From contig JAISOV010000006.1 of the NCBI GenBank assembly GCA_031275405.1, positions 62,001 through 126,000 on the forward strand: 64,000 bases of DNA, read 5' to 3'. The notes under the pieces are model-generated. The model was given only the letters and a program-made list of their open reading frames with translations, was not told the DNA's origin and ran no database searches. The stretch comes from Clostridium sp. (lineage in GTDB: Bacteria; Bacillota; Clostridia; Lachnospirales; Lachnospiraceae). Shown here one piece after another: positions 17,331-26,047 of the stretch. A program made the translations under genes and the position numbers. How positions within the stretch are numbered: position 1 is the first letter of the stretch; each line of letters opens with the position of its first letter.

Positions 17331-18421
17331 GATATGCGGAATTTCTAAAAGAAAACGGAACCCTTGGTTTTGTCGCACCTTCGTTCGGCTGCGCTTCCGA
17401 GCCGTATCATACGGCTTTTTTGGCGGCGCAGGAAAAATGGAAACAGATGGGCTTCTCCTTGGAGCTAGGGCCGAACTGTTATGAGGGAGCGGGGATCGGT
17501 ATCAGCGGCTCTCCCGAGGACTGCGGCAGGGAACTGACGGACTATTACCGGAAAAGCACTAACGACTGCCTGATTTCCTGCGGCGGGGGCGAGCTGATGT
17601 GTGAAATCCTGGATCATGTAGACTTTGACGCGCTGCGGGCGGGGGAGCCGAAATGGTTCATGGGCTATTCGGACAACACGAATTTCACCTTCCTGCTGGC
17701 GACCTTATGCGACACCGCGTCTTTTTACGGGCCCTGCGCGAGCAGCTTCGGGATGGAGCCGTGGCATGAATCCCTGTGGGACGCCATGGATCTGCTGATG
17801 GGAAAGAAAAACAGCGTCGGCGGCTATCCCCTGTGGGAGAAAGAAACCGCCAAAAACGAGGAAAATCCCCTGGCGCCTTACCATACGACCCAGCCCCGCA
17901 GGCTGAAAGTGTTTTCGGGAGGGAGATTCTGGAATTCAGAGGAAACGCAAAGCCCGCAAGGCGAAAAAGGACGAGAGATGCCAGCGGCACAGGAGGAAAC
18001 TTTCCGGGGAAGGCTTCTGGGCGGCTGCATGGACTGTTTGGTAAACCTGCTTGGAACGCGGTATGACAAGGCTGCCGAGTTTGCCCAACGGTACCGGGAG
18101 GACGGGATCATCTGGTTCCTGGAAGCCTGCGATCTGAACGTCTTCGGTATCCGGCGGGCGATGTGGCAGATGGAACACGCCGGATGGTTTGCCCATGTAA
18201 AAGGCTTCCTGATCGGAAGGCCGCTCTGCTTCGGGCAGGAGCTGATGGGTCTGGACGCTTACCGGGCGGTGCTTGAGGTGGCTGGGAAAAAGGGCGTTCC
18301 GGTCGTCATGGACGTGGATCTTGGCCATCTGCCGCCGATGATGCCGCTGATGGTCGGCAGTCTCGGACAGGTGACGGTGAGAGGGAATGAAATCAAGATC
18401 GTGATGGAAGCCAGGGAGTGA
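17327..18421 (+). CDS. S66 family peptidase (LD-carboxypeptidase/MccF-like)
   Basis: 364 residues. S66 features: N-terminal GTLGFVAPS, a nucleophile Ser115 in FMGYSDNTN, Glu in WFLEACD and His in VDLGHLPPM, giving the Ser-Glu-His triad. Members either trim murein tetrapeptides (LdcA) or cleave microcin C-like adenylates (MccF). An insertion of ~60 residues between about 165 and 225 (KKNSVGGYPLWEKETAK onward) is variable and resembles the MccF-like branch. It follows lysA, so a role in recycling diaminopimelate-containing peptides is plausible but inferred. Confidence 0.9.
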   Translation: MRYAEFLKENGTLGFVAPSFGCASEPYHTAFLAAQEKWKQMGFSLELGPNCYEGAGIGISGSPEDCGRELTDYYRKSTNDCLISCGGGELMCEILDHVDFDALRAGEPKWFMGYSDNTNFTFLLATLCDTASFYGPCASSFGMEPWHESLWDAMDLLMGKKNSVGGYPLWEKETAKNEENPLAPYHTTQPRRLKVFSGGRFWNSEETQSPQGEKGREMPAAQEETFRGRLLGGCMDCLVNLLGTRYDKAAEFAQRYREDGIIWFLEACDLNVFGIRRAMWQMEHAGWFAHVKGFLIGRPLCFGQELMGLDAYRAVLEVAGKKGVPVVMDVDLGHLPPMMPLMVGSLGQVTVRGNEIKIVMEARE

Positions 18422-18529
18422 TCTGCCGGCGGCAAAGGAGCGGGATCCTATGATCCGGAAAGAGGTTCTGCCGCCTTTGGTCTTGCGGTTGACCCGTTTG
18501 CAAAAAAGCCGTAAAAGCCAAAATTGCGC

Positions 18530-18558
18530 TTGCCATCCGTTCCGGATTATGCTAAAAT
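18530..18558 (+). promoter_or_regulatory. Promoter of tRNA-Leu (left copy)
   Basis: TTGCCA at 18530-18535 and TAAAAT at 18553-18558 with a 17-base spacer and an extended TGC before the -10. The same promoter is repeated at 22504-22532. Confidence 0.7.
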
Positions 18559-18587
18559 GAATTTCGTTGCGGGGGGTATATGGAAAA

Positions 18588-18670
18588 GCCGGTGTGTCGG
18601 AATGGCAGACGAGGCAGACTCAAAATCTGTTGTAGGCAACTACGTGTGGGTTCGAGTCCCACCACCGGCA
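18588..18670 (+). tRNA. tRNA-Leu (anticodon CAA)
   Basis: 83-base class II tRNA. Acceptor stem GCCGGTG/CACCGGC is fully paired, anticodon stem GCAGA/TCTGT with loop CTCAAAA gives anticodon CAA, there is a long variable arm, and GGTTCGAGTCC forms the T arm. CCA is not encoded. Confidence 0.95.
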
Positions 18671-18710
18671 TTGGATAATGATAATCCGAATCCAGTTCCA
18701 ATCGGGGCGG

Positions 18711-19492
18711 CTTCGGATTTGAGATTTATGCAATGACTACCATATTACCCAAAAGGAACTTGCGGAAAAAATTGGCGTTTCCGCTTCCTAGTTAAATCGG
18801 ATTGTCAGCGGCGAAACAAAAACGGTCAGCAGCGATATTCTCATAGGCGTAGCAGAGAAATTTAAGGTGTCTACGGACTATATATACTGGAATTTTCCAA
18901 TGTGAGTGTCCGCAAAAGCTATGAAATCTCTGAGCTGGGCTTGTCGGGGGGGGTAGTCAAAGGCCTTGTGACCAGGGCGATAGATGTGGAAATCCTCAAC
19001 CGCCTGTTGGAACACAGGAATTTTCCCTGGCTGATAAATCTGATACGGATTTACTTTCAGGACACAGCGGCAAAGGGGATTATGGCACGAAACCAGTTGA
19101 TTGAAATAGCAACGGCTTCCCTGTCTGATTTGATGAAAGGTCAGTCGGAACATCGGGCGGAAGCAAGGCAGGATTTGCAACTTTTGAACGCACAGAAGGT
19201 AGGGGAGCATGAAGCGGAGATTGAGAAAATCAAAAGCGCGTTCCTTGCTGTCCAGCGGGACATTAAGAAAGACATGGACAGCAGGGAACAGCCGGGGGAA
19301 GCTTTGACCGCCGCCATGTTCCAGACCATGCAGGACGCACTGGCAGAGCAGAAGCCGCTTACCATGGATGATGTAACGGCGATGGTTGCTGGATAGATCG
19401 GACAGTTTGTGCCGATGGACGAGGAAGCCGCCGACCTGTTCCGACAGTTGGCGAAAAAACTGATTGAGCAAGCAGGCAATAAAGATATTTGA
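18711..19492 (+). pseudogene. Decayed XRE-family regulator of mobile-element type
   Basis: Readable as a ~250-residue helix-turn-helix regulator typical of conjugative elements. GFEIYA, then ITQKELAEKIGVSAS, then SGETKTVSSDILIGVAEKF, then SYEISELGLSGG and a long helical C-terminus ending DLFRQLAKKLIEQAG. It is broken by a one-base loss near 18731, a TAG at 18789 where a Gln codon is expected, a frameshift near 18900 and a second TAG at 19394, also at an expected Gln position. The surviving open segment is 18902-19396. It marks the region as a remnant of an integrated element. Confidence 0.8.
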
Positions 19493-19503
19493 GGGGAAAT
19501 AAT

Positions 19504-22488
19504 ATGGCAAAGGCAGAAGTTAAAGGAATAATCAGACAATTAAAGAAGAAAGAAATTAGAGTTATTGATGTTCCGAAAGAATACGAGAATGATATTCAAA
19601 TCGTAGCCTTTGAGCGAAAATCAGGTCTGCGTATAACGGGAAAAAGAGGGTTTGACATTATTTCTAATTCTTTTTTTGTTGAAGAAGATTTGATTTATGT
19701 AGATATAAATGGCCAGAAACAAAAAAGAAGTGTATTCTTATCATTTGATAATTTCGATTTATATTTTGATTTTCTGAATAGTGACATTTATGATAATGCG
19801 TGTTATACATTTTGCCGATTGTCTGAGGATACCATTGCATCTCGGAAAATTGACTTAAAGAAGCTAATGGAACGGAAGGCGTTGACTGAAGATACAATAG
19901 ATGACTATTCACTATCGGTATCAAATGAAGAAAAAGATTGCTATAAAAATGCAGAACAGATTCATAAGCATTGTCAACAATGGGTCAAAAAATTTAATAA
20001 TTGCCGTAGTTATGATGAACTTGTAAAAGTTGTGAGCAATTATAGTAAGTCCAAGATTGCCCCCATTGTTGATGTTAGTTTTTTCTTTTTCCAGTATATT
20101 TTTGCAGATATTGAAGATAAACAACGTTTTGCCATCATTATGGAATACATGTCTTCTGATGCTTACCCTGAATACGCAATAATCAATGGATTATGTTCGA
20201 TATATAATCCTGATGATGTTATGCAGTCACTTAATTACTCTCTTGGAGATAAGAGAACTATAAAAAAGCACAAAAGGAAATTAAAAGAGTACATCCGTTA
20301 CTTAAAAGATGGAGAAATTAAATTTTACTTAAAAGGATTTTTTGATAAGAAAACGCACTACTATTGCGAAGAAATTCGAGGGAATGGACTCGCAACGATT
20401 CGTAGATATTTTGACACTTTTGATGAGTTTGCCGACTACCGTAATGGAGATTTAACACATTGTGATTTATCCGATGCGCTTGAATGTGATGTAGATTTTT
20501 CTAAGTATATTGTTGATGAAACAACAAAATTACCGATTCATACAAATATGGAAGTCACCTATTCCGTAAAAAAATACTATCACAACGAAAAATTTTATGT
20601 AACACAGCAGTGGTGTAATACATCTGGTAACGTGATAAAAGAATATCCGCACAGTTTTCGATATTTTTTTGATTTTGTTGCATTTCTAAAAGGCGATTTG
20701 TCTGGAGCGGATTTGATTCTTTGTGATGGTTTAGCATTTTTAGAACAATGGAATTCCATCGATTTTACAAATGCTAAAATGAAAAGTGCTTTATATGAAA
20801 AGTTTGGTCTTGAATATGACAGTTACGAAATCAAAACAAACTTTATAGAATCTTTTGAATATGTAGAACAGAATGAAAACGAAACTACTTTAGTGCTCCA
20901 AAGTTCAAGGGACTTAACTACAGAAGCAGTAAAACGAGATTTACAAAGAGTTCATTATGTTTCGGATATTCATCTTATGCATAAAATACAGAATGCAGAA
21001 TGTCGTTCAAAAGAAGATGTTATATATGTAATTCAGAAAATAGTTAGCACTATTGCTCATGAAGCAGATAGCCTATTATTGATTGATGGTGATGTGGCAT
21101 CTGATTTTGACATATTTCAGTTATTCGTAAAGATGCTTTCCAAAACATTACACCGGAATATAATGGTTGTCTTTACACTTGGAAATCATGAGTTATGGAG
21201 TTTTCCTGATTTTTCAATAAATAAAATTGTTTCAAAGTATCGAACTCTTTTAGATGAATATGGAATGTATTTGATTCATAATGATGTTCTTTACAAAGAA
21301 GATCACAGCCTACGTGATTCAAACACAGGAACACACTTGATCAAATATGATGAATTGTGCGAAATGGATGATACACAAATCTCTGAACGTTTGAGAAATG
21401 CAAGATATGTTATTCTCGGTGGCTTGGGATTTTCCGGATACAACATGGAGTTCAACGCTGATAACGGCATTTATCGAGGAACCGTAGATAGGGCTACCGA
21501 AATAAAAGAATCCAAAAAGTTCGAGGATTTGTATAACCGATTACATTGTATCTTGATCAATAAGAACGCCATTATTTTAACGCATACGCCTAAAAAAGAC
21601 TGGTGCAGTGAAACAAGACATGAGAAAAATTTTGTTTATGTGAGTGGGCATACACATAGGAATTTCTTCCACGATGACGCTGAGTACAGAGTATACTCAG
21701 ACAATCAAGTAGGGTACCATAATAATAGTCCGCATTTGAAAACTTTCTTGATTGATAACGATTACGATTGTTTTTCTGATTATGATGATGGTATATTTGA
21801 AATTACTGGTGAACAGTACAATGACTTCTACCGAGGGAAAAATATATCAATGATCTTTCAGCGAGAAGTAAACGTACTCTATATGCTAAAAAAGAATGGA
21901 TATTACTGTTTTATTTGCCAATCAAAAGGAGGCAGTCTCGCTATCCTTAATGGTGGTGCTATAAAAAAATTGGGAGTTCAAAATGTTCAGTATTATTATG
22001 ATAATATGGATGCAATGATTTCTACGATAAAAACGCCGCTTGATAAATTTGTTGCATTTCAAAGACATATTGCAGATATGGTAAAGCGGATAGATGGTGT
22101 CGGTACAATTCATGGGAGTATAATTGATATTAATTTTTATAATCACATATATGTGAATCCAATTGATTTATCAGTTACGGGATATTGGGCATCCGACATA
22201 ATTAATAAAATCGTGTATCCTTCTATTCCTGCCTTATTAGAAAAAAAATGCCCTGAAATATTTGGTAAATATGTTAAACTTCTTGAAGGAAGCAGAGAAA
22301 ACCCGTTTGCCCTAAAGCAACAGACGGATATTGCATTATTGCCCCAAGTATATCTTGACACAGATATTTATAAAGCATCAAGGGAAATAAAGAAGATGCA
22401 GAAACTAAGTTCAAATATTCTGAGTTCTTGGTATGAGGAGGCATTATCTAAGAAACCACAGATTGAACTGTTTGCAAAAAAGCCGTAA
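19504..22488 (+). CDS. 994-residue protein with calcineurin-like phosphoesterase domain; island cargo
   Basis: The middle (about residues 485-745) carries the five metallophosphoesterase blocks in order: YVSDIHLM, LLIDGDVASD, TLGNHEL, ILTHTPKKD and VSGHTHRN. The N-terminal ~480 residues are unrecognised and contain pentapeptide-like stretches (GDLTHCDLSDA near 328, GDLSGADLILCDGL near 401). The C-terminal ~250 residues are also unrecognised. Base composition is strikingly AT rich against the surrounding genes, indicating transfer. GAGGGG precedes the ATG at 19504. The last six codons and stop lie inside the right-hand 181-bp repeat. A role in phage or nucleic-acid defence is an inference from location and size only. 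Confidence 0.85.
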   Translation: MAKAEVKGIIRQLKKKEIRVIDVPKEYENDIQIVAFERKSGLRITGKRGFDIISNSFFVEEDLIYVDINGQKQKRSVFLSFDNFDLYFDFLNSDIYDNACYTFCRLSEDTIASRKIDLKKLMERKALTEDTIDDYSLSVSNEEKDCYKNAEQIHKHCQQWVKKFNNCRSYDELVKVVSNYSKSKIAPIVDVSFFFFQYIFADIEDKQRFAIIMEYMSSDAYPEYAIINGLCSIYNPDDVMQSLNYSLGDKRTIKKHKRKLKEYIRYLKDGEIKFYLKGFFDKKTHYYCEEIRGNGLATIRRYFDTFDEFADYRNGDLTHCDLSDALECDVDFSKYIVDETTKLPIHTNMEVTYSVKKYYHNEKFYVTQQWCNTSGNVIKEYPHSFRYFFDFVAFLKGDLSGADLILCDGLAFLEQWNSIDFTNAKMKSALYEKFGLEYDSYEIKTNFIESFEYVEQNENETTLVLQSSRDLTTEAVKRDLQRVHYVSDIHLMHKIQNAECRSKEDVIYVIQKIVSTIAHEADSLLLIDGDVASDFDIFQLFVKMLSKTLHRNIMVVFTLGNHELWSFPDFSINKIVSKYRTLLDEYGMYLIHNDVLYKEDHSLRDSNTGTHLIKYDELCEMDDTQISERLRNARYVILGGLGFSGYNMEFNADNGIYRGTVDRATEIKESKKFEDLYNRLHCILINKNAIILTHTPKKDWCSETRHEKNFVYVSGHTHRNFFHDDAEYRVYSDNQVGYHNNSPHLKTFLIDNDYDCFSDYDDGIFEITGEQYNDFYRGKNISMIFQREVNVLYMLKKNGYYCFICQSKGGSLAILNGGAIKKLGVQNVQYYYDNMDAMISTIKTPLDKFVAFQRHIADMVKRIDGVGTIHGSIIDINFYNHIYVNPIDLSVTGYWASDIINKIVYPSIPALLEKKCPEIFGKYVKLLEGSRENPFALKQQTDIALLPQVYLDTDIYKASREIKKMQKLSSNILSSWYEEALSKKPQIELFAKKP

Positions 22489-22650
22489 AAGCCAAAATTG
22501 CGCTTGCCATCCGTTCCGGATTATGCTAAAATGAATTTCGTTGCGGGGGGTATATGGAAAAGCCTGTGTGTCGGAATGGCAGACGAGGCAGACTCAAAAT
22601 CTGTTGTAGGCAACTACGTGTGGGTTCGAGTCCCACCACCGGCATTGGAT
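22470..22650. repeat. 181-bp direct repeat, right copy
   Basis: Second copy of the 18496-18676 repeat, one mismatch. It supplies the final codons of the metallophosphoesterase gene as well as a second tRNA-Leu with its promoter. Confidence 0.95.
22562..22644 (+). tRNA. tRNA-Leu (CAA), second copy with an acceptor-stem mismatch
   Basis: Identical to the tRNA at 18588-18670 except a G-to-T change at the fourth acceptor-stem position (22565), which gives GCCTGTG against CACCGGC and breaks one pair. It may be a weakened or non-functional copy. Confidence 0.85.
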
Positions 22651-23105
22651 CCAAGGAAACGCCCGTTTTAAGCGGCTTTTCTCTTTGGGTGTCATACCAT
22701 CTTCTCTCGGGCGAGGCGCAGCCCCGCGCCAGAGAGAAGATGGAAAATTCACAGAAATCTTAACCCCAACCGCTTAACAGAAGCTTTTAAGTGTACTAAT
22801 ATAATCATATAGCGAGAAGCGATAAAAAGGATATGATTGACAAGGCTTATATTTTAAGGAATCTTGACGCTGTGAGCCTTTTGGCTGCGAAGATAAATAG
22901 GCTACAAATTGCACCTTGAAAATCGAATGTATGAGAGGCAGTGTACGTCGGACAAAGTTTATCCCATGTCCGAGCAAGATAAGGTGTCCACTTTGCCATT
23001 CTAGAATTCAGTGAAGAATTGACAAAATATTTCTTTCACAGTATACTTGGAATGTAAAAAGGAATTTCTTATGATAGCTTTTAGAATATTCAGAAAGGGT
23101 GCGGT
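22651..23105. other. Intergenic region: hairpin copied from a nearby gene, unexplained AT-rich segment, promoter
   Basis: 22697-22743 forms a hairpin (12-bp stem CCATCTTCTCTC/GAGAGAAGATGG). Its 22701-22744 part matches 24330-24373, inside the zinc-ribbon gene, at 43 of 44 bases. 22770-22960 looks non-coding; GTGTACTAATA and CACCTTGAAAATCGAATG faintly recall rRNA-operon 3' end and spacer sequences. A consensus promoter follows at 23019-23047. Confidence 0.5.
23019..23047 (+). promoter_or_regulatory. SigA-type promoter
   Basis: TTGACA at 23019-23024 and TATACT at 23042-23047, spacer 17 bases; drives the 99-residue protein at 23106. Confidence 0.85.
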
Positions 23106-23405
23106 ATGAAAACTAGGAAAACTAAATTAGTAGGACTGGTTTTCTTATCTGGCTTTTTGATTTTAATCCCCATCTTGGTCGGAACGGGATGGATTCCAAA
23201 TAATTTTTTATTCACAAACAAAGATAAAACCAATCTTTTTTCCAAAAAAATTATGACACAAAGGGAATCCTACACAACAGATAAATCAGAAAACAATGAC
23301 TTACCTCTTACTGATTCTAATGATGGATTGACAGATGGGAATAGATCTGATCCTTATAAGGATTGGTTCAAACAGCCTGAGTATGAAGTTATTTATTTGG
23401 ATTGA
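23106..23405 (+). CDS. Small membrane or secreted protein, unknown
   Basis: 99 residues: basic N-terminus, one hydrophobic segment (LVGLVFLSGFLILIPILVG, about 8-26), then a polar Asn/Asp/Lys-rich tail ending in an aromatic segment (DWFKQPEYEVIYLD). AGAAAGGG lies just before the ATG and a consensus promoter is 60 bases upstream, so it is likely expressed. Lower GC than the host genes. No family recognised. Confidence 0.65.
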   Translation: MKTRKTKLVGLVFLSGFLILIPILVGTGWIPNNFLFTNKDKTNLFSKKIMTQRESYTTDKSENNDLPLTDSNDGLTDGNRSDPYKDWFKQPEYEVIYLD

Positions 23406-23681
23406 TTGATATTCTGATGATAAATCCGTTTGGCGGATAGCTAAGGTTTGTATTTGGGGCGGTTTGTTGCATTACAAAGATTTTGTTCTTATGGTTACTC
23501 GGCGACAATCGTGAGAATTTTTTGTCATACCAGTGGTACCAGTTGTGCAACTGGCACAGTCTGTAAGTTTTACCGGGCATATGTCGGTGGCGGCGTCTGC
23601 CGCTGGATGTTGAAACCATGGGGCGGCGCGTCTTGGTGTTCTCGTGACCGGAAACCGGTTTTCAGAAAGGGAACGGCAGAT

Positions 23682-24665
23682 ATGATCTTTCAGTGCAGGA
23701 ACTGCGGAGGGAATGTCGTATACAGCCCGGAAAAGAAAGAGATGTACTGCCCGTTCTGCGAGGGCACGCATAGCGAGGAGCGCAAAGATACCCGGGGGAG
23801 CCTGAAAACCTGCCCGGAATGTGCCGCGGAGCTGTCTGCGGGCGAACATGCCTGCGCCCTCCGGTGTCCTTATTGTGATAATTACCTGATTTTTGAAGAG
23901 CGCATAGAAGCGGAGTACGCCCCCGACGGCATCATTCCTTTTCAGTACGGCAGGGAGAGTGTGAAGCGGCTGCTGCGGGATCAGTTCCGGCGGCATCTTT
24001 TCGCGCCGGCAGATTTCCTGGCGGAAGCAAGGCTGAACAGCATGGAAGGGACCTATGTTCCGTTCTGGCTGTATGATTACGCGGTCAACTGTAGATACCG
24101 CGGCGAAGGGGCGCGCATACGTAGCTGGGTCGCGGGAGAAACGCAGTATACGGAAACTTCCATTTATGAGGTGTACCGCGACATGGATATTTCTTATGAA
24201 AAAATCCCGGTGGACGCTTCCCTGGGCATGCCGGATCAGGTGATGGATCTCCTGGAACCGTACCAGTATGGGCAGATGGTGGGGTTTCTGCCGGAATATC
24301 TGTCCGGCTTCCAGGGAGAAACATACAGCCTTCTTTCGGGCGAGGCGCAGCCCCGCGCCAGAGAGAAGATGGAGGAGAGCGCAAGGCAGCTGCTCCGCCA
24401 GAGTGTTTCCGGATACGCAGACGTCAAAAACCTGTTTCAGGAGATCCGGGTGGACGGGCAGAAGGAATCTTACGGACTGCTTCCGGTATGGTCTTATCGG
24501 TATCAGTACCGGGGACGGAACTATCCGTTTTATATCAACGGGCAGACAGGAAAAATCATAGGGAAGGTACCGGTATCGCCGGGCAAGGTCTGGGCGTACG
24601 GGCTGACGCTGTGGGCGGTGCTTGCGGCAGTTCTGGCGCTGCTGTACGGGATCGCCGCCGGCTGA
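23682..24665 (+). CDS. Double zinc-ribbon membrane protein
   Basis: 327 residues. The N-terminus has two Cys4 ribbons: CRNCGG...CPFC (residues 4-27) and CPEC...CPYC (about 44-66). A middle domain rich in Tyr and Arg follows, and one C-terminal membrane segment (LTLWAVLAAVLALLYGIAAG) ends the protein. Such TFIIB-like ribbon proteins are common in Lachnospiraceae; the function is unknown and may involve nucleic-acid or protein binding at the membrane. The ATG at 23682 follows AGAAAGGGA. Bases 24330-24373 of this gene recur at 22701-22744. Confidence 0.85.
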   Translation: MIFQCRNCGGNVVYSPEKKEMYCPFCEGTHSEERKDTRGSLKTCPECAAELSAGEHACALRCPYCDNYLIFEERIEAEYAPDGIIPFQYGRESVKRLLRDQFRRHLFAPADFLAEARLNSMEGTYVPFWLYDYAVNCRYRGEGARIRSWVAGETQYTETSIYEVYRDMDISYEKIPVDASLGMPDQVMDLLEPYQYGQMVGFLPEYLSGFQGETYSLLSGEAQPRAREKMEESARQLLRQSVSGYADVKNLFQEIRVDGQKESYGLLPVWSYRYQYRGRNYPFYINGQTGKIIGKVPVSPGKVWAYGLTLWAVLAAVLALLYGIAAG

Positions 24666-24762
24666 CGGAAGGCGCGTCGGCCGGCGGCGGTTTGATAAGG
24701 GCCTGACCGCAAAAAGAGTCTGACCGCAGAGACTCTCCGGCGAAAAAGAGAGGACGGTCCGT

Positions 24763-25632
24763 ATGGAAAATCATCAGGAATGGAAACGGGAAGCGCGAAA
24801 GCAGTATCTGCGTTATTTTCGCCTGTGGTTCGTCGCGGTGGGCATTCTGGCGGCGGTTCTGGCCGGCAGGAAGATCCGGGGCCACCTTTTGGAAAACAGC
24901 GGCAGGGGCAATCTGTCCGCGCCTGCGGAAAGGGTATACGATTACGCGCAGATCCTGCTGCCGGAGGAAGAGGAACAGCTGCGGGAGCTGATCCGGGAAA
25001 AGGAAACCAGGCTTCGCTGCGATATTGTGCTGGTGACTGTCAGGGAGCCTTTCGGGGAGGACGGCCGGAGCTGGGAGGACGGAATGCGCTCTTACGCGGA
25101 TGATTTTTATGACCGGAATCACTTCGGCTATGAACGGGCAGACGGAACCGGGGTCCTGCTGCTGGACAACTGGCTGGAAAGCCAGGAAGGAAGCTGGCTT
25201 TCCACCTGCGGCGCCGCGTTGGAACAGCTCGGAAGCCGTGAAACCGACAGGATACTGGACGCGGTGGCTGCGCGGGTGGAGAGCAGCCCTTTGGAAGCGT
25301 ACAGGGCTTACGTGGAAGCGGTTTCCGCGGAAATGAATTTCCCCGGAATATTCGGCAGGCCGGATCCGGCGGCGGTTCTTCTGGCGGTGCTTCTGTTTCC
25401 GGCGGTCGTCCTTGGTATCTTCGTAGGCGTCCACCTGTATTCTCCCATCGGCAGGAAGACGGTGGGCGAAACTGCGTATGTCTCGGGGGGGAAACCTAAA
25501 ATGAACGTAAGCCGTGACGTATTCGTCCGTAAGCAGCTTGTGACCAGGCGGATACAAAAGGGCGGCGGCCATGGAGGCGCCCACGCCAGCAGCGGCGGCG
25601 TCCGGCACGGAGGGGGCGGAAGGCGCAGGTGA
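24763..25632 (+). CDS. TPM-domain membrane protein (YgcG-like)
   Basis: 289 residues: a membrane segment (about 20-38), an extracytoplasmic TPM domain (about 55-195, with VYDYAQILLPEEEEQLRELI, CDIVLVTVREPFG and DRNHFGYERADGTGVLLLD), a second membrane segment (about 205-228) and a Gly/His/Arg-rich tail (KGGGHGGAHASSGG). TPM proteins are membrane-linked phosphatase-like or assembly factors; activity here is unproven. It follows the zinc-ribbon gene by 97 bp and may be in the same operon. Confidence 0.88.
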   Translation: MENHQEWKREARKQYLRYFRLWFVAVGILAAVLAGRKIRGHLLENSGRGNLSAPAERVYDYAQILLPEEEEQLRELIREKETRLRCDIVLVTVREPFGEDGRSWEDGMRSYADDFYDRNHFGYERADGTGVLLLDNWLESQEGSWLSTCGAALEQLGSRETDRILDAVAARVESSPLEAYRAYVEAVSAEMNFPGIFGRPDPAAVLLAVLLFPAVVLGIFVGVHLYSPIGRKTVGETAYVSGGKPKMNVSRDVFVRKQLVTRRIQKGGGHGGAHASSGGVRHGGGGRRR

Positions 25633-26047
25633 GCGAAGCTGCCCGGCAGGTCAAATTATCCGTTCGCATCCATGCTTCTATCAGTATGCGCATGTAAGCA
25701 TGGCGCCACAATTTGTTTCGCAAATCATGGTTCGCGTGCGCTCGCAAAATGGCTGCTTCGCAGCCGCTTGACTCGCTGCTTACGCGTATGGTGCCACCGT
25801 ACAAAAATTCAAGGATGATTTTCGCCGCCTTCGCGTTATTGTATTTCATGTTACAAGGAGCCAAAGAAGAAATGCCCCAGGCAACAGTAATGTCTCGTTC
25901 TGAACCGATTTGATTTTTAAGGATGCTTCCGAAGGAAAGAGTGGATGTACGCGAACTGACTGGATTATATTGGATGTTGACATTTGGCTCCTTATATGAT
26001 ATATTACAAAATATGGAACAACAAATTGTGGAAAAGGAGAATAAAAA
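25633..26047. other. Intergenic region with small palindromes and a promoter
   Basis: No gene seen. Contains the hairpin GGCTGCTTCGCAGCC at 25751-25765 amid repeated GCTGCTT and CGC-rich short palindromes, then the promoter at 25977-26005 for the secreted protein. Confidence 0.5.
25977..26005 (+). promoter_or_regulatory. SigA-type promoter with extended -10
   Basis: TTGACA at 25977-25982, 17-base spacer, TGATATATT with the -10 hexamer at 26000-26005; 42 bases before the start at 26048. Confidence 0.85.

Larger units (their letters stand above)
18496..18676. repeat. 181-bp direct repeat, left copy (tRNA-Leu plus promoter)
   Basis: Identical to 22470-22650 except one base (G at 18591, T at 22565); offset 3974 bases. 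It covers the tRNA promoter, the whole tRNA-Leu gene and six bases beyond. The two copies bound the island with the decayed XRE gene and the metallophosphoesterase gene. Confidence 0.95.

Noticed and set aside
22554-22763. 69-codon plus-strand frame
   Set aside because: It reads through the second tRNA-Leu gene and the palindrome; no independent coding evidence.
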